A DNA stretch of 53,532 nucleotides, from assembly GCF_016937615.1 (NCBI RefSeq), contig NZ_JAFHKI010000163.1:1-53532 (forward strand). Reading direction: 5' to 3'. This DNA is from Pseudomonas lactucae. Its GTDB lineage: Bacteria > Pseudomonadota > Gammaproteobacteria > Pseudomonadales > Pseudomonadaceae. This document shows, piece by piece, positions 44,474 through 53,348 of the stretch; the stretch's first letter is position 1, and the number at the start of each line of letters is the position of its first letter. The notes beneath the pieces were generated by a model. The model was not told the DNA's origin and ran no database searches. It was given only the letters and a program-made list of their open reading frames with translations. Position numbers and translations under genes: made by a program.

Positions 44474-45508
44474 TCATATCTGATTGAACATGGAGAACTG
44501 ATGATAGAGCTCGTCAAACGTCACAATTGTCACGTGCGAGGCAACCGCCTGCCTTTGCATTTCAAAAGCTTTGAGCTTTATCTTGTCCTCGCCTAGACTT
44601 TTGAGAGTCCCTGCAATTATGAAACATTTTGGAGCAAAAACCTCAAATGCTTTTGGGCTGCTGTATGATTTGCCGAAGAAGTTTAAGGTCAATTCATTTC
44701 TTTGATTCAACACTTGGCTGATCGTTCCAGACATTTCACTTGAAAAGGGATACGTGCTTCTATATTCAGTACCTAGAAGTTTGGTGCTAGGGGTTTTGAT
44801 CTCTATCAAGGATATATTGTTATTAATGCTATCCACCAACGCAAAGTCGGCACGTTTGCTGCCAGCGCCTTCGCTGTTGGTGCTGCCAACGTGAAACTCA
44901 CGTTGCAAAAACACTGCAAACCCTCCAAGAAGCCTTTCTAGTATGCCTTTGCGGGCTTCCAGCTCGGTCTGCCAGAAACTCTCATCGGTGGCTTTTTCAA
45001 CTGCTGACATTTCCCATACAGATATCGCATCAGCCAAGTCTTCAGAATAAATCCCTCTCTTGATCAGCGGGACAACGTCCTGCTCCAAAAGCATTGAATT
45101 AATATCTGTAAATGCATTTATACACAGAGCTGCGAACTCTTTTGCTTCATCTCCAACGTCATTATCATCCATATATTCCTTGAGTTCTACGACGCTACTT
45201 TTTGCCCTCAGTCCCAGTTTTACTTTTTCCTCAAACCCAGGAACACCTTTAATGGCTAGCTCAAATGCTTGTCGATCATACGCTTCTCCTAAGACTTCTA
45301 TGAGCGATTTTTTGGTATGGTCAGCGATAAACTCGAGAAGGTCGCTTAAGCCTTCCTCCATATCATTTTCCGGGTCGAAATGATGGGAAAGCTTATAAGT
45401 TAGCGCTTTACTGATATCTTCCGCATCATTTACTCTTGCAGCTAGCAAGTTTCGGGAAAGTTTCATAGACCGCATTATTTCTTCGAACAACGTGTCATCT
45501 ACACTCAT
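44474..45508 (-). CDS. sduA: Shedu-type antiphage nuclease (SduA, DUF4263)
   Basis: This 344-residue protein has a helical N-terminal half and a C-terminal DUF4263 PD-(D/E)xK domain. The domain shows KRADFALVDSINNNISLIEI + KTP, with the catalytic Asp and ExK (EIK), then the conserved Gln in ISQVLNQRNEL. A following strand reads FAPKCFIIAGTLKSL. Shedu is a single-gene defence system in which SduA cleaves DNA, often after sensing DNA ends or host cues through its N-terminal part. AAGGA lies ten bases before the ATG at 45508. It is AT-rich and separate from its neighbours, so it can act alone. The family call rests on the catalytic pattern; the N-terminal domain is unassigned. Confidence 0.75.
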   Translation of the reverse strand: MSVDDTLFEEIMRSMKLSRNLLAARVNDAEDISKALTYKLSHHFDPENDMEEGLSDLLEFIADHTKKSLIEVLGEAYDRQAFELAIKGVPGFEEKVKLGLRAKSSVVELKEYMDDNDVGDEAKEFAALCINAFTDINSMLLEQDVVPLIKRGIYSEDLADAISVWEMSAVEKATDESFWQTELEARKGILERLLGGFAVFLQREFHVGSTNSEGAGSKRADFALVDSINNNISLIEIKTPSTKLLGTEYRSTYPFSSEMSGTISQVLNQRNELTLNFFGKSYSSPKAFEVFAPKCFIIAGTLKSLGEDKIKLKAFEMQRQAVASHVTIVTFDELYHQFSMFNQI

Positions 45509-45786
45509 AATATATTCCTTGAGCTTGTCTCAAACCAACATACTGTCAAAAAATCGCTACGATCGATCCACCTGCAGTAGCATAGTGATCGAAAGATACA
45601 CCAGTTGCCGACAGTCAACGACTGTAGTGGTCAACTAATCTCGGATACCGCATTAAGTTTTTCCTCAGCCACAGCGGGCTGTCAGCTCGCCGTTCCTTGA
45701 TGGGTATCAAGAAGCGTCTGACTGGAAGCTAGCAGATCAGGGCTAATGCCCTTCGGGCCCATCAAACGACTGCTCTGCCAAGCTCT

Positions 45787-47051
45787 TCACTTCTCCGGCT
45801 CGGAAGCTTCTCGGTATCGATGCGTTTCCGACACGAAATCGATAAATGCCACTGCTGCGGCAACCGCAAGCCGAGCATGCCTGGCTGCAGCCCGCGATGT
45901 TGGCCGTCCTTGCCATGTCCGGTACCGTACAAACCTCTCAACTGCGTGAGATTGCTGGTCAACTGAGTGAGGTTGCGGAGGATATTCTTGATGTTTTCAG
46001 CGCCCTTAGCTGCTTCACTGACTCCGTCGGGAACCAACTGCAATGCTTTGGTAACCTTCTTTGTCAGATTGCCTAGGTCATCGGCCTTGGTGAACTGAAT
46101 TTCTCGTTTCGTGAGAATGGACTTACAGCAGCTTTCTACCAGTTCTTTGGCCGTCCCGATCGCCAATTCGGGGTCTGAATCTACGGCATATTCCAGACGT
46201 TCAATTTGCTTCGCCATCCATCCGGCGCTCAGCGCCTCGACAACAACTCTCGCTCGCATGACCGACCTGGTTGCGTTCGCTTCTGTCGAAGCGCTGCTTA
46301 TCAACCGGTAGGAAAAGCGCGGGCGGCCGGCGATTTGCTGCTCCTGGTACAACTCCCAGCCGGAGTTCTGGAGTTGATCGTTGAAATGCTCAACGAGCTT
46401 AATCGCTTCTTCTCGTTGGGGGCGAACTACGGGGTGCACCGTTTCGCAGAGAAACCGGAGAAATGCCTCAGCGCTCCCATCGAAGAGGTTGAATCGGGAG
46501 TCGCTGAAGACCCAGTCATCATCCCAGTCATCGTTGTTATAGCGATGTTGCCAAATGTCGCCGACGGCGTCTTTGTAGCGATTGTCTGTGGAAGGAAGGG
46601 TTTCGAGCTCATACAGGCGACTCAGAAACTCAACATCATTGAGCTCGCCATACCACTTTACGTTCTCTAGACGTAGGCCATCCGTGATGTTTTGCCGCAC
46701 CGACTTCGGTAGGTTGGAAGACTTCCCGGAACGCCAATCCACCTGATACTCACGTGCAGGTACGATCAGCGCTGAGTACGCGTCGCTTTGCTCGTGCTCA
46801 GTTACCGTCCTTAGCGCGGTTGTGATCCTTTCCTGGAGCTGGACCCGTTTGACCCCAAGCTTGGCGTACTCCAAAGCAGGAATGATAAAGTGGATTTCCC
46901 AATAGTTGGTTCCGCCATTCCAGTTGTCGTTGCCTGTCAGTACCGCATTCGCAGGATGACCGCGGACTACCTCCGCCGCCTCATCAGCACCCTCTGCGCG
47001 GAGAACCGCGTATACCGTCGCCAAAAGCGGCTCAATTTCGGTTTGCTCCAT
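45787..47051 (-). pseudogene. Abortive-infection Abi_C family protein, frameshifted at the 3' end
   Basis: The protein has an uncharacterised N-terminal half (about 1-220) and the C-terminal Abi_C domain, seen in AKELVESCCKSILTKREI, then NLTQLRGLYGTGHGKDGQHR. Near 45880-45884 the frame slips; the expected ending (PRHARLAVAAAVAFIDFVSE) lies in the next frame and stops at 45787. One added A (CCAGG to CCAAGG) restores ~421 residues. The unrepaired frame runs on to 45762 with an unrelated tail. Abi_C proteins are linked to phage-induced growth arrest. It is upstream of Shedu on the same strand, 278 bp apart, and less AT-rich. Confidence 0.75.
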
Positions 47052-47374
47052 ACGGCCCCCAATCCAGATAACTGAGAGTCATCGTAGCTAGCAGGAAGGG
47101 CCATCTGCTATCAAAAAATAGATAGGTCGGTGAAAAGCTAAACCCGAGGCATGCCCAGCAAACCAGGGGCCATTCGCATGCCTTTCAGTTTTCAGCCCTT
47201 TCCCTACTTGTGGTCCTCATTCCCTGAACCTGCAAGCGTGCCTTCCCTTCAGCTAACCCCGCTTACGAGATGTAGACCCTGTCCGAGACGGCGACGCCAC
47301 TTCCTCCGCTGCCAGCCGGATTACCTCCCAACAGAGTGTCAGCCGACGGTGATGAACCGAATCAAAACCCATCC
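47052..47374. other. Gene-free spacer before the IS element
   Basis: I see no gene in these 323 bases. On the minus strand a short open tail (FGSSPSADTLLGGNPAGSG + GSGVAVSDRVYIS) may be the end of a lost gene beyond the IS21 insertion, but it cannot be assigned. Confidence 0.3.
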
Positions 47375-47535
47375 TGTTGGCGCTGATTGAAAACTGACCC
47401 ACCCTGCCGATTGAAAATTGACCCAGGACGGATTGCTAATTTCTGTCCCAGCAATTGTGGATAAGCTTAGCAGCAGTGTTCCGATTAAAGACGCATCAAG
47501 CCCCACCGCATGCAGCAGGGCATTTATGGTGCGGA

Positions 47536-48339
47536 TCAAAATGGCTCATCGTCCTCGATATCATTTCCGTCCTTTCGCTTTCGTTCGCGTGTTTTGATCT
47601 TTGTCTGGGCAGCCAATGTGCTGTGTTGCAGGCGGTAAGACTCGTTGCCTGTTTCAACGATATGGCAGTGGTGTGTCAGCCGATCCAGCAGCGCCGTAGT
47701 CATTTTGGCGTCGCCAAACACACTCGACCATTCCGAGAAGCTCAGGTTGGTGGTGATAACCACGCTGGTGTGTTCGTACAGTTTGGACAGCAGGTGAAAT
47801 AACAGGGCACCGCCGCTTTGACTGAAGGGCAAATACCCCAGCTCATCGAGTATCACCAGGTCTGTTCGTAGCAGTCCCTGGGCGATTCGGCCTGCCTTAC
47901 CATCGTACTTTTCACGCTCCAGCAGATTGACCAGATCCACCGTGGAGAAAAAGCGCACGCGTTTGTTGTGGGCCGTAATTCCGGATACAGCCAAGGCACT
48001 GGCCAGGTGTGTTTTCCCGGTTCCAGGGCCGCCGATGAACACGACATTCTGCGCGGTTTCAGTGAACGCTAAGCTGGATAGATCGCTGACCAGCCGGGCA
48101 TCAGCGCTGGAAGCGCTGAAGTCAAAGCCAGCTAAGTCACGGTGCATGCGGAGTTTTGCCATGTTCATCTGATGATTCACCGAGCGCACCGCGCGATCTG
48201 CATGTTCCTGCTGAAGCAGATGTTCCAGCAGCCATTTCGATGAAGCCGTCGACGCTGTTCCTTGAGATACCAGTTCTTCCCAAGCACTGGCCATGCCGTG
48301 CAGGCGCAGTTCTTTGAGTTCAGTCATCAGGTCACGCAT
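47536..48339 (-). CDS. istB: IS21 helper ATPase IstB
   Basis: This 267-residue AAA+ ATPase assists the IstA transposase. It has a DnaC/IstB N-terminal helical region, Walker A FIGGPGTGKTHLAS, Walker B DLVILDELGYLPFS and the sensor VVITTNLSFSEW. Length is normal. The ATG at 48339 has AGGAG nine bases upstream and overlaps the istA end by eight bases. It looks intact, although its partner istA is not. Confidence 0.93.
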   Translation of the reverse strand: MRDLMTELKELRLHGMASAWEELVSQGTASTASSKWLLEHLLQQEHADRAVRSVNHQMNMAKLRMHRDLAGFDFSASSADARLVSDLSSLAFTETAQNVVFIGGPGTGKTHLASALAVSGITAHNKRVRFFSTVDLVNLLEREKYDGKAGRIAQGLLRTDLVILDELGYLPFSQSGGALLFHLLSKLYEHTSVVITTNLSFSEWSSVFGDAKMTTALLDRLTHHCHIVETGNESYRLQHSTLAAQTKIKTRERKRKDGNDIEDDEPF

Positions 48340-49843
48340 TGCGATTCTCCTCATCGGTCGTACGGAGCCGGTCGTAGCGCGCCGTATTGGCAACAGGCGC
48401 GACCTTGAGTTGCAGGCTGGTTTCTACACAGGGAGGTGGTGCGGTGGAGGTCAGGCGGGCAAGGACATTGAGGATGTGATCGGCGCTCAGACTTCCCGAT
48501 TCAAGTACCAGCTCCACCGCCACCAGCACAGGTTCGAGACCCGCAATTGGCACAGCAGCCAGTACCTGCATCATGATTCGATCACCGTTGGTGTGACGCC
48601 TCAGCCCTCGTTTGAGAAGCCGTAACGGTTTTGGCAGATCAGCAAATGGCGCGCCATTGCGCAGTGCACCAGGCTTGCGTTCGATGAGTGGGATGTAGTG
48701 CTGCCAGTCAAAACTGACCTGATCTCGATCAAAGAGGCGCTCATGGCTGGCGATCACCGTTTCGTCGGCAATGACCACGATCCGCTAAGGGTACAAACGG
48801 CTGCTGACCCACTGACCAACACGCTCGCAAGGCACCGAATAACGATTGCGCGCCACGCTGATCAGGCAGGTGCTAGAGACACGGACGGTGCGTTCCACGT
48901 AGCCATCAAAGGCCGTCGGCATCGGCATCATTTCAGCCTGCTCCAGCTCCAGGACTTCTGCCACCGTCAAACCGTTGTACTGCGGATGTACAAGTTCGGC
49001 CCAGAGCGTACGACAGCGTTGGCCGAGCCAGACGTTCAGCTCCTCGAAGGTATGGAACATGCAGTTTTGAGCATCGAGCCAGATTCGTCTCCGGCTGTCC
49101 TGCACGTTCTTTTCGACGATGCCTTTCTCCCAGCCAGAGGCCACGTTGCAGAAGTCCGGATCGAACAGATAGTGCGCGCACATCACGGAAAACCGGGCGT
49201 TGACCGTGCGGCCTTTGCCTTTGTTGACCTTGTCGACAGCCGTTTTCATGTTGTCGTAGATGCCGCGACGTGGCACGCCACCCAACGCTCCAAACGAACG
49301 GGTATGGGCATCAAACAGCATCTCGTGGCCTTGGCTGGGGTACGCAACCAACCAGAATGCGCGACTGGCGCACAGCTTCATGTGGGAGACCTGGATACGT
49401 CGAAACAGGCCACCGATCAGCAGACTCTCTTCGCTCCAGTCAAATTGAAACGCCTCGCCGAGCGCAAAAGTCAGCGGTACAAAAGCGCGTAAAGACTTGC
49501 CTTGCTCACCTCGCCAAGAGCGTACAAACGCCGTGAGCTGGCTGTAGCCGCCGTCGTAACCCTCGGCCTTGATCTGCTCGAAAAAAAGCGCTTTGGCGCT
49601 CCTGCGGTTGTGTTTTGGCCGGAACGAATCGGCCTTGAGCGCCTGTTCCAGCGTCTCGTGGAAAGGGCTGAGTTTGTTGAAGGTTGCGCACCGTTGGTAC
49701 GCCGGCTGAGTGGCTTCGGGCGCTCTGACCCATTTTCGGATGGTGTTTCTAGAAAGCCCGGTACGCTTGGCTATCTGATGCAGCGAGAGCTTGTCGCGGA
49801 AGTACATCCGCCGGATTTTCCCCAACATTTCCATGCTGATCAC
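48332..49843 (-). pseudogene. istA: IS21 transposase IstA with in-frame stop
   Basis: The reading frame runs without a shift from 49843 to 48332 (about 503 codons, normal for IstA) except for one TAG at 48785-48787. It reads RLYP-stop-RIVVIADETV. Before it lie the helix-turn-helix (LSLHQIAKRTGLSRNTIRKW) and the DDE core, with the first Asp in AFQFDWSEES and a second in RGIYDNMKTAV. After it lie the C-terminal beta and tail regions. A single base change, for example from GAG, explains the stop. The element is therefore probably immobile unless the stop is read through or is a sequencing error. Confidence 0.88.
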
Positions 49844-49918
49844 CCTGTGTTCTCCTGCTCAAAAAGTGAGCAGAAGCAGTTGAACACCTGGGTCAGTTTT
49901 CAGTCGGCAGAACAGCCT

Positions 49919-50500
49919 CTACTGGGTCAGTTTTCGGTCAGCGGCAACACGTCGAAGCGCCAGCGCATCCAAATTTGGAGTTGAAGGCGCTTCACAGAGT
50001 TGCCTGCCTTTACACCCTCTCCACATCACATCCAGGCTGTGCCCCTTATAGGAAAAGGGCCTTTCGCAGAAGTGGCAACGCTCTAAAAGGACCGTGTTGT
50101 GTTTGTGGCACACCGTCACCTTAGGATAGGTGTAGCGCCTCCAGTAGGAAAACCCCTGGCTTTCCAAATCCTCCCTGACACAGTCCGGGCAGTAGGCAGA
50201 GCTGAGCATGTCTAGGCGGGAGGCCTTCGAAGCGTACAGAGGTCCAGAATAGGAGATGTCCTGGTCGACCTTGATAACATGCTTCGCTGCCAACATTGTG
50301 TGGTTGTGAACCAACCGGTTAAACCCGTAGCAGCCTCCCCAGCCTGTAAGTCCAGCAATTTTTCGCAACTGCTTGGTGTCGAAGGAGCTGCGAGGAGACA
50401 GATCATCTAGTAGGGAGAGCTCTGGCGAGTACTGATTGATATGAATTGTTCGTATCACAAACGAGATGAGGGATTCATCGGGCTGGATCTGCAAAAGCAT
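49919..50500 (-). pseudogene. tniQ: TniQ/TnsD-type target-selection gene, 3' truncated by IS21
   Basis: About 183 residues are original, up to RR at 49950; the last ~10 (VAADRKLTQ) are IS sequence. The N-terminus has QPDESLISFVIRTIHINQYS, typical of TniQ. A zinc-finger region follows: YCPDCVREDLESQGFSYWRR, then VTVCHKHNTVLLERCHFC, as in TnsD. TnsD binds the end of glmS and directs insertion to attTn7, which fits the location. AGGA seven bases before the ATG at 50500 supports this start over 50542. The DNA-binding C-terminal half is gone, so it should be inactive. Confidence 0.82.
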
Positions 50501-50591
50501 CAGAAGGTCCTGAGGTTGGCTGCGGCCGAGTGTAGGCACCAAACGAAAAACGCTATTGCATGAGGGATGCCGTGAAACGGCTCCCTGAAAG

Positions 50592-50702
50592 CTGCGACAA
50601 TTTTTTATCTTCTAAACCACCGGAGAAAGCGTCACTGGCTAGTCAAGCGGAGGATCGGAGGCGCCAGCGACAGACTTTATTTAGTTCCGACAGACTTTAT
50701 TT
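50592..50702 (-). repeat. Right-end repeats of the Tn7-like element
   Basis: AAATAAAGTCTGTCG occurs twice on the minus strand (50688-50702 and 50668-50682), exactly 20 bp apart, with GAACT between. A weaker copy, AAAAAATTGTCGCAGC, lies at 50592-50607. Close 20-bp spacing resembles the overlapping TnsB sites at the Tn7 right end, which also faces glmS; AATAAAGTCT is also found in Tn7 end repeats as I recall them. Confidence 0.7.
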
Positions 50703-50713
50703 CGTAGCTTCAA

Positions 50714-50718
50714 GCGGG
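50714..50718. repeat. Right target-site duplication at attTn7 (GCGGG)
   Basis: GCGGG here lies 20-24 bp downstream of the glmS stop codon, in the Tn7 insertion window, and matches the copy at 42950-42954. The 19 bases between it and glmS are original chromosome. Confidence 0.65.
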
Positions 50719-50737
50719 CCTCCAGACGCAGGGCGGG

Positions 50738-52570
50738 TTATTCCACCGTCACCGACTTGGCCAGGTTGCGCGGCTGGTCAACGTCGGTGCCCTTGAGCAC
50801 GGCCACGTAGTACGACAGCAGCTGCAGCGGGATGGTGTAGAGGATCGGCGACAGGGTGTCGTTGATGTGCGGCATGTTGATGACGTGGGTGCCTTCGCCG
50901 TTGGTCATGCCGGCTTTCTCGTCGGCGAAGACCACCAATTGGCCGCCACGGGCGCGCACTTCCTGCAGGTTGGATTTGAGTTTTTCCAGCAGTTCGTTGT
51001 TCGGCGCCACGGTGACCACCGGCATGTCGTCATCCACCAGGGCCAACGGGCCGTGTTTGAGCTCACCGGCCGGGTAGGCTTCGGCGTGGATGTAGGAGAT
51101 TTCCTTGAGCTTGAGGGAGCCTTCCATCGCCACCGGGTATTGCGCGCCACGGCCCAGGAACAGGGTGTGGTTCTTGTCGGCGAACAACTCGGCGACTTTT
51201 TCCACAACGCTGTCCATGGCCAGGGCTTCGCCCAAGCGGGTCGGCAGGCGGCGCAGTTCTTCGACCAGCGTGGCTTCGACGCCGCTGGCCAGGGTGCCGC
51301 GTACTTGGCCCAGGGACAGGGTCAACAGCAGCAGGCCCACCAGTTGGGTGGTGAAGGCTTTGGTGGAGGCCACGCCGATTTCGCGACCGGCCTGGGTCAG
51401 CAGGGTCAGGTCGGATTCACGCACCAGGGAGCTGATGCTGACGTTGCAGATCGCCAGGCTGGCGAGGAAGCCCAGCTCTTTGGCATTGCGCAGGGCGGCC
51501 AGGGTGTCGGCGGTTTCGCCGGACTGTGAGATGGTCACGAACAGGGTGTCGGGCTGTACCACCACTTTGCGGTAGCGGAACTCGCTGGCCACTTCGACCT
51601 GGCACGGGATGCCGGCCAGTTCTTCCAACCAGTAACGGGCAACCATGCCGGCGTGGTAGCTGGTGCCGCAGGCAACGATTTGCACATTGCGTACTTTGGC
51701 GAACAGCTCGGCGGCTTGTGGGCCGAAGGCGTTGACCAGTACGTGTTTGTCGCCCAGGCGACCTTCCAGGGTGCGTTGCACCACGGCCGGTTGCTCGTGG
51801 ATTTCCTTGAGCATGAAGTGGCGGAATTCACCTTTGTCGGCCGCTTCGGCACCGTCGCGGTATTGCACGGCTTCGCGTTCGACGGATTGACCGTTCACGT
51901 CCCAGATTTGCACGCTTTCACGGCGAATGTCGGCGATATCGCCCTCTTCGAGGTACATGAAGCGGTCAGTGACCTGGCGCAGGGCAAGTTGGTCGGACGC
52001 AAGGAAGTTTTCCCCCAGGCCCAGGCCGATCACCAGCGGACTGCCACTGCGAGCAGCAACCACCCGGTCAGGTTGGCTGGCGCTGATCACGGCCAGGCCG
52101 TAGGCGCCGTGCAGTTCCTTGACCGTGGCCTTGAGGGCGGTGGTCAGGTCGCTGTGGTCCTTGAGTTTGTGGTTGAGCAGGTGGGCAATGACTTCGGTGT
52201 CGGTGTCCGAAGTGAATACGTAGCCCAGGCCCTTGAGCTGTTCGCGCAACACTTCGTGGTTTTCGATGATGCCGTTGTGCACCACGGCCAGGTCACCGGA
52301 GAAGTGCGGATGGGCGTTACGCTCGCACGGTGCGCCGTGGGTGGCCCAGCGGGTGTGGGCAATCCCTAAGCGCCCCACCAGCGGCTCGCCGGCCAGGGCC
52401 TGGTCCAGTTCGCTGACTTTACCTGGGCGACGCACGCGCTCAAGCTTGCCGGCGTTGGTGAAAACCGCCACACCAGCGCTGTCATAGCCGCGGTATTCGA
52501 GGCGCTTGAGGCCTTCGATCAGGATCGCGGTAACGTTACGTTCGGCAACTGCGCCAACAATTCCACACAT
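50738..52570 (-). CDS. glmS: Glutamine-fructose-6-phosphate aminotransferase GlmS
   Basis: This 610-residue enzyme makes glucosamine 6-phosphate from fructose 6-phosphate and glutamine, the entry to peptidoglycan and LPS sugars. The glutaminase domain begins with catalytic Cys after Met (MCGIVGAVAERN). Two SIS isomerase domains follow (IVACGTSYHAGMVARYWLEE; FLGRGAQYPVAMEGSLKLKE). It ends in NLAKSVTVE, the sequence contacted at DNA level by TnsD in the attTn7 site. It lies 10 bp after glmR on the same strand. No glmS ribozyme is visible upstream, as expected outside Gram-positives. Confidence 0.98.
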   Translation of the reverse strand: MCGIVGAVAERNVTAILIEGLKRLEYRGYDSAGVAVFTNAGKLERVRRPGKVSELDQALAGEPLVGRLGIAHTRWATHGAPCERNAHPHFSGDLAVVHNGIIENHEVLREQLKGLGYVFTSDTDTEVIAHLLNHKLKDHSDLTTALKATVKELHGAYGLAVISASQPDRVVAARSGSPLVIGLGLGENFLASDQLALRQVTDRFMYLEEGDIADIRRESVQIWDVNGQSVEREAVQYRDGAEAADKGEFRHFMLKEIHEQPAVVQRTLEGRLGDKHVLVNAFGPQAAELFAKVRNVQIVACGTSYHAGMVARYWLEELAGIPCQVEVASEFRYRKVVVQPDTLFVTISQSGETADTLAALRNAKELGFLASLAICNVSISSLVRESDLTLLTQAGREIGVASTKAFTTQLVGLLLLTLSLGQVRGTLASGVEATLVEELRRLPTRLGEALAMDSVVEKVAELFADKNHTLFLGRGAQYPVAMEGSLKLKEISYIHAEAYPAGELKHGPLALVDDDMPVVTVAPNNELLEKLKSNLQEVRARGGQLVVFADEKAGMTNGEGTHVINMPHINDTLSPILYTIPLQLLSYYVAVLKGTDVDQPRNLAKSVTVE

Positions 52571-52580
52571 GGTGTTTCTC

Positions 52581-53348
52581 CTAGATGATTGCCGCGCATA
52601 TCAGCGTAATGCCGCGGGCTTGGATCTGGTCGCGGGCCTCCAGCGGCAGGCGATCATCGGTGATAAGGGTATGGACGCTGCTCCAGGGCAGTTCCAGGTT
52701 GGGAATCTTGCGGCCGATCTTGTCGGATTCGACCATCACCACTACTTCACGGGCGACCTCGGCCATCACGCGGCTCAGGCCCAGCAGTTCATTGAAGGTG
52801 GTGGTACCGCGCTCCAGATCGATGCCATCGGCACCGATGAACAGTTGATCGAAGTCGTAGGAACGCAGTACCTGCTCGGCCACCTGGCCCTGAAACGAAT
52901 CCGAATGCGGGTCCCACGTGCCGCCGGTCATCAACAACACCGGTTCATGTTCCAGTTCGCTCAACGCGCTGGCCACGTGCAGGGAGTTGGTCATGACGAC
53001 CAGGCCAGGCTGGTGGCCCAGTTCCGGGATCATGGCGGCGGTGGTGCTGCCGCTGTCGATGATAATGCGGGCGTGTTCGCGCAAGCGCACCACGGCAGCA
53101 CGGGCAATGGCGCGTTTGTAGACCGAGATAGGTTGGGCGGGGTCGCCGACCAGCTCCTGAGGCATGGTGATAGCGCCACCGTAGCGGCGCAGCAGCAGGC
53201 CGTTGCTTTCGAGGGCGGCCAAGTCTTTGCGGATGGTCACTTCCGAGGTTTCGAAACGCTTGGCCAATTCGTCCACGCTGACTTCGCCTTGTTCGTTGAG
53301 CAAGGTGAGGATGTTGTGGCGACGTTGCGGTGTATTTCGTTTCGACAT
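52581..53348 (-). CDS. glmR: DeoR-family regulator GlmR
   Basis: This 255-residue regulator has an N-terminal DeoR helix-turn-helix (QRRHNILTLLNEQGEVSVDE, then LAKRFETSEVTIRKDLAAL). The C-terminal sugar-phosphate sensor domain has the DeoR signatures IIIDSGSTTAAMIPEL and LLMTGGTWDPHSDSFQG. Regulators of this family respond to phosphorylated sugars; next to glmS, an amino-sugar phosphate is likely. I start at MSKRNTPQRR (53348), overlapping one of two TTTCGTTTCGA repeats that may be its own operator. It is cotranscribed with glmS. Confidence 0.9.
   Translation of the reverse strand: MSKRNTPQRRHNILTLLNEQGEVSVDELAKRFETSEVTIRKDLAALESNGLLLRRYGGAITMPQELVGDPAQPISVYKRAIARAAVVRLREHARIIIDSGSTTAAMIPELGHQPGLVVMTNSLHVASALSELEHEPVLLMTGGTWDPHSDSFQGQVAEQVLRSYDFDQLFIGADGIDLERGTTTFNELLGLSRVMAEVAREVVVMVESDKIGRKIPNLELPWSSVHTLITDDRLPLEARDQIQARGITLICAAII

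Larger units (their letters stand above)
47375..49949 (-). mobile_element. IS21-family insertion sequence (istA-istB)
   Basis: The 2575-bp element has terminal inverted repeats: left TGTTGGCGCTGATTGAAAAC and right TGTTGCCGCTGACCGAAAAC, continuing as TGACCCA. A second internal copy lies at each end (47404 and about 49905), as in multi-site IS21 ends. It carries istA and istB on the minus strand. The flanks (CCCATCC left, CGTCGAAG right) are not direct repeats, so a deletion next to one end probably followed insertion. It cuts the tniQ gene. Confidence 0.88.
42955..50713. mobile_element. Decayed Tn7-like element at attTn7 carrying defence genes
   Basis: The 7759-bp block sits 25 bp past the glmS stop codon, where Tn7 inserts, and is flanked by GCGGG duplications. 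Both ends begin TGAA and carry repeated motifs of the form AATTAAAGCTGTCGCAAC in inverted orientation: left at 42961, 43028 and 43072; right at 50702, 50682 and about 50615 on the minus strand. They look like TnsB-binding sites. Next to the glmS-side end a tniQ/tnsD gene reads inward, as the tns operon does in Tn7; tnsABC are missing. Cargo is an HNH-like protein, a Shedu nuclease and an Abi_C protein, partly AT-rich. An IS21-family element has inserted. It can no longer move by itself. Confidence 0.75.

Noticed and set aside
52571..52580. glmS ribozyme upstream of glmS
   Set aside because: Only 10 bases separate glmR and glmS.
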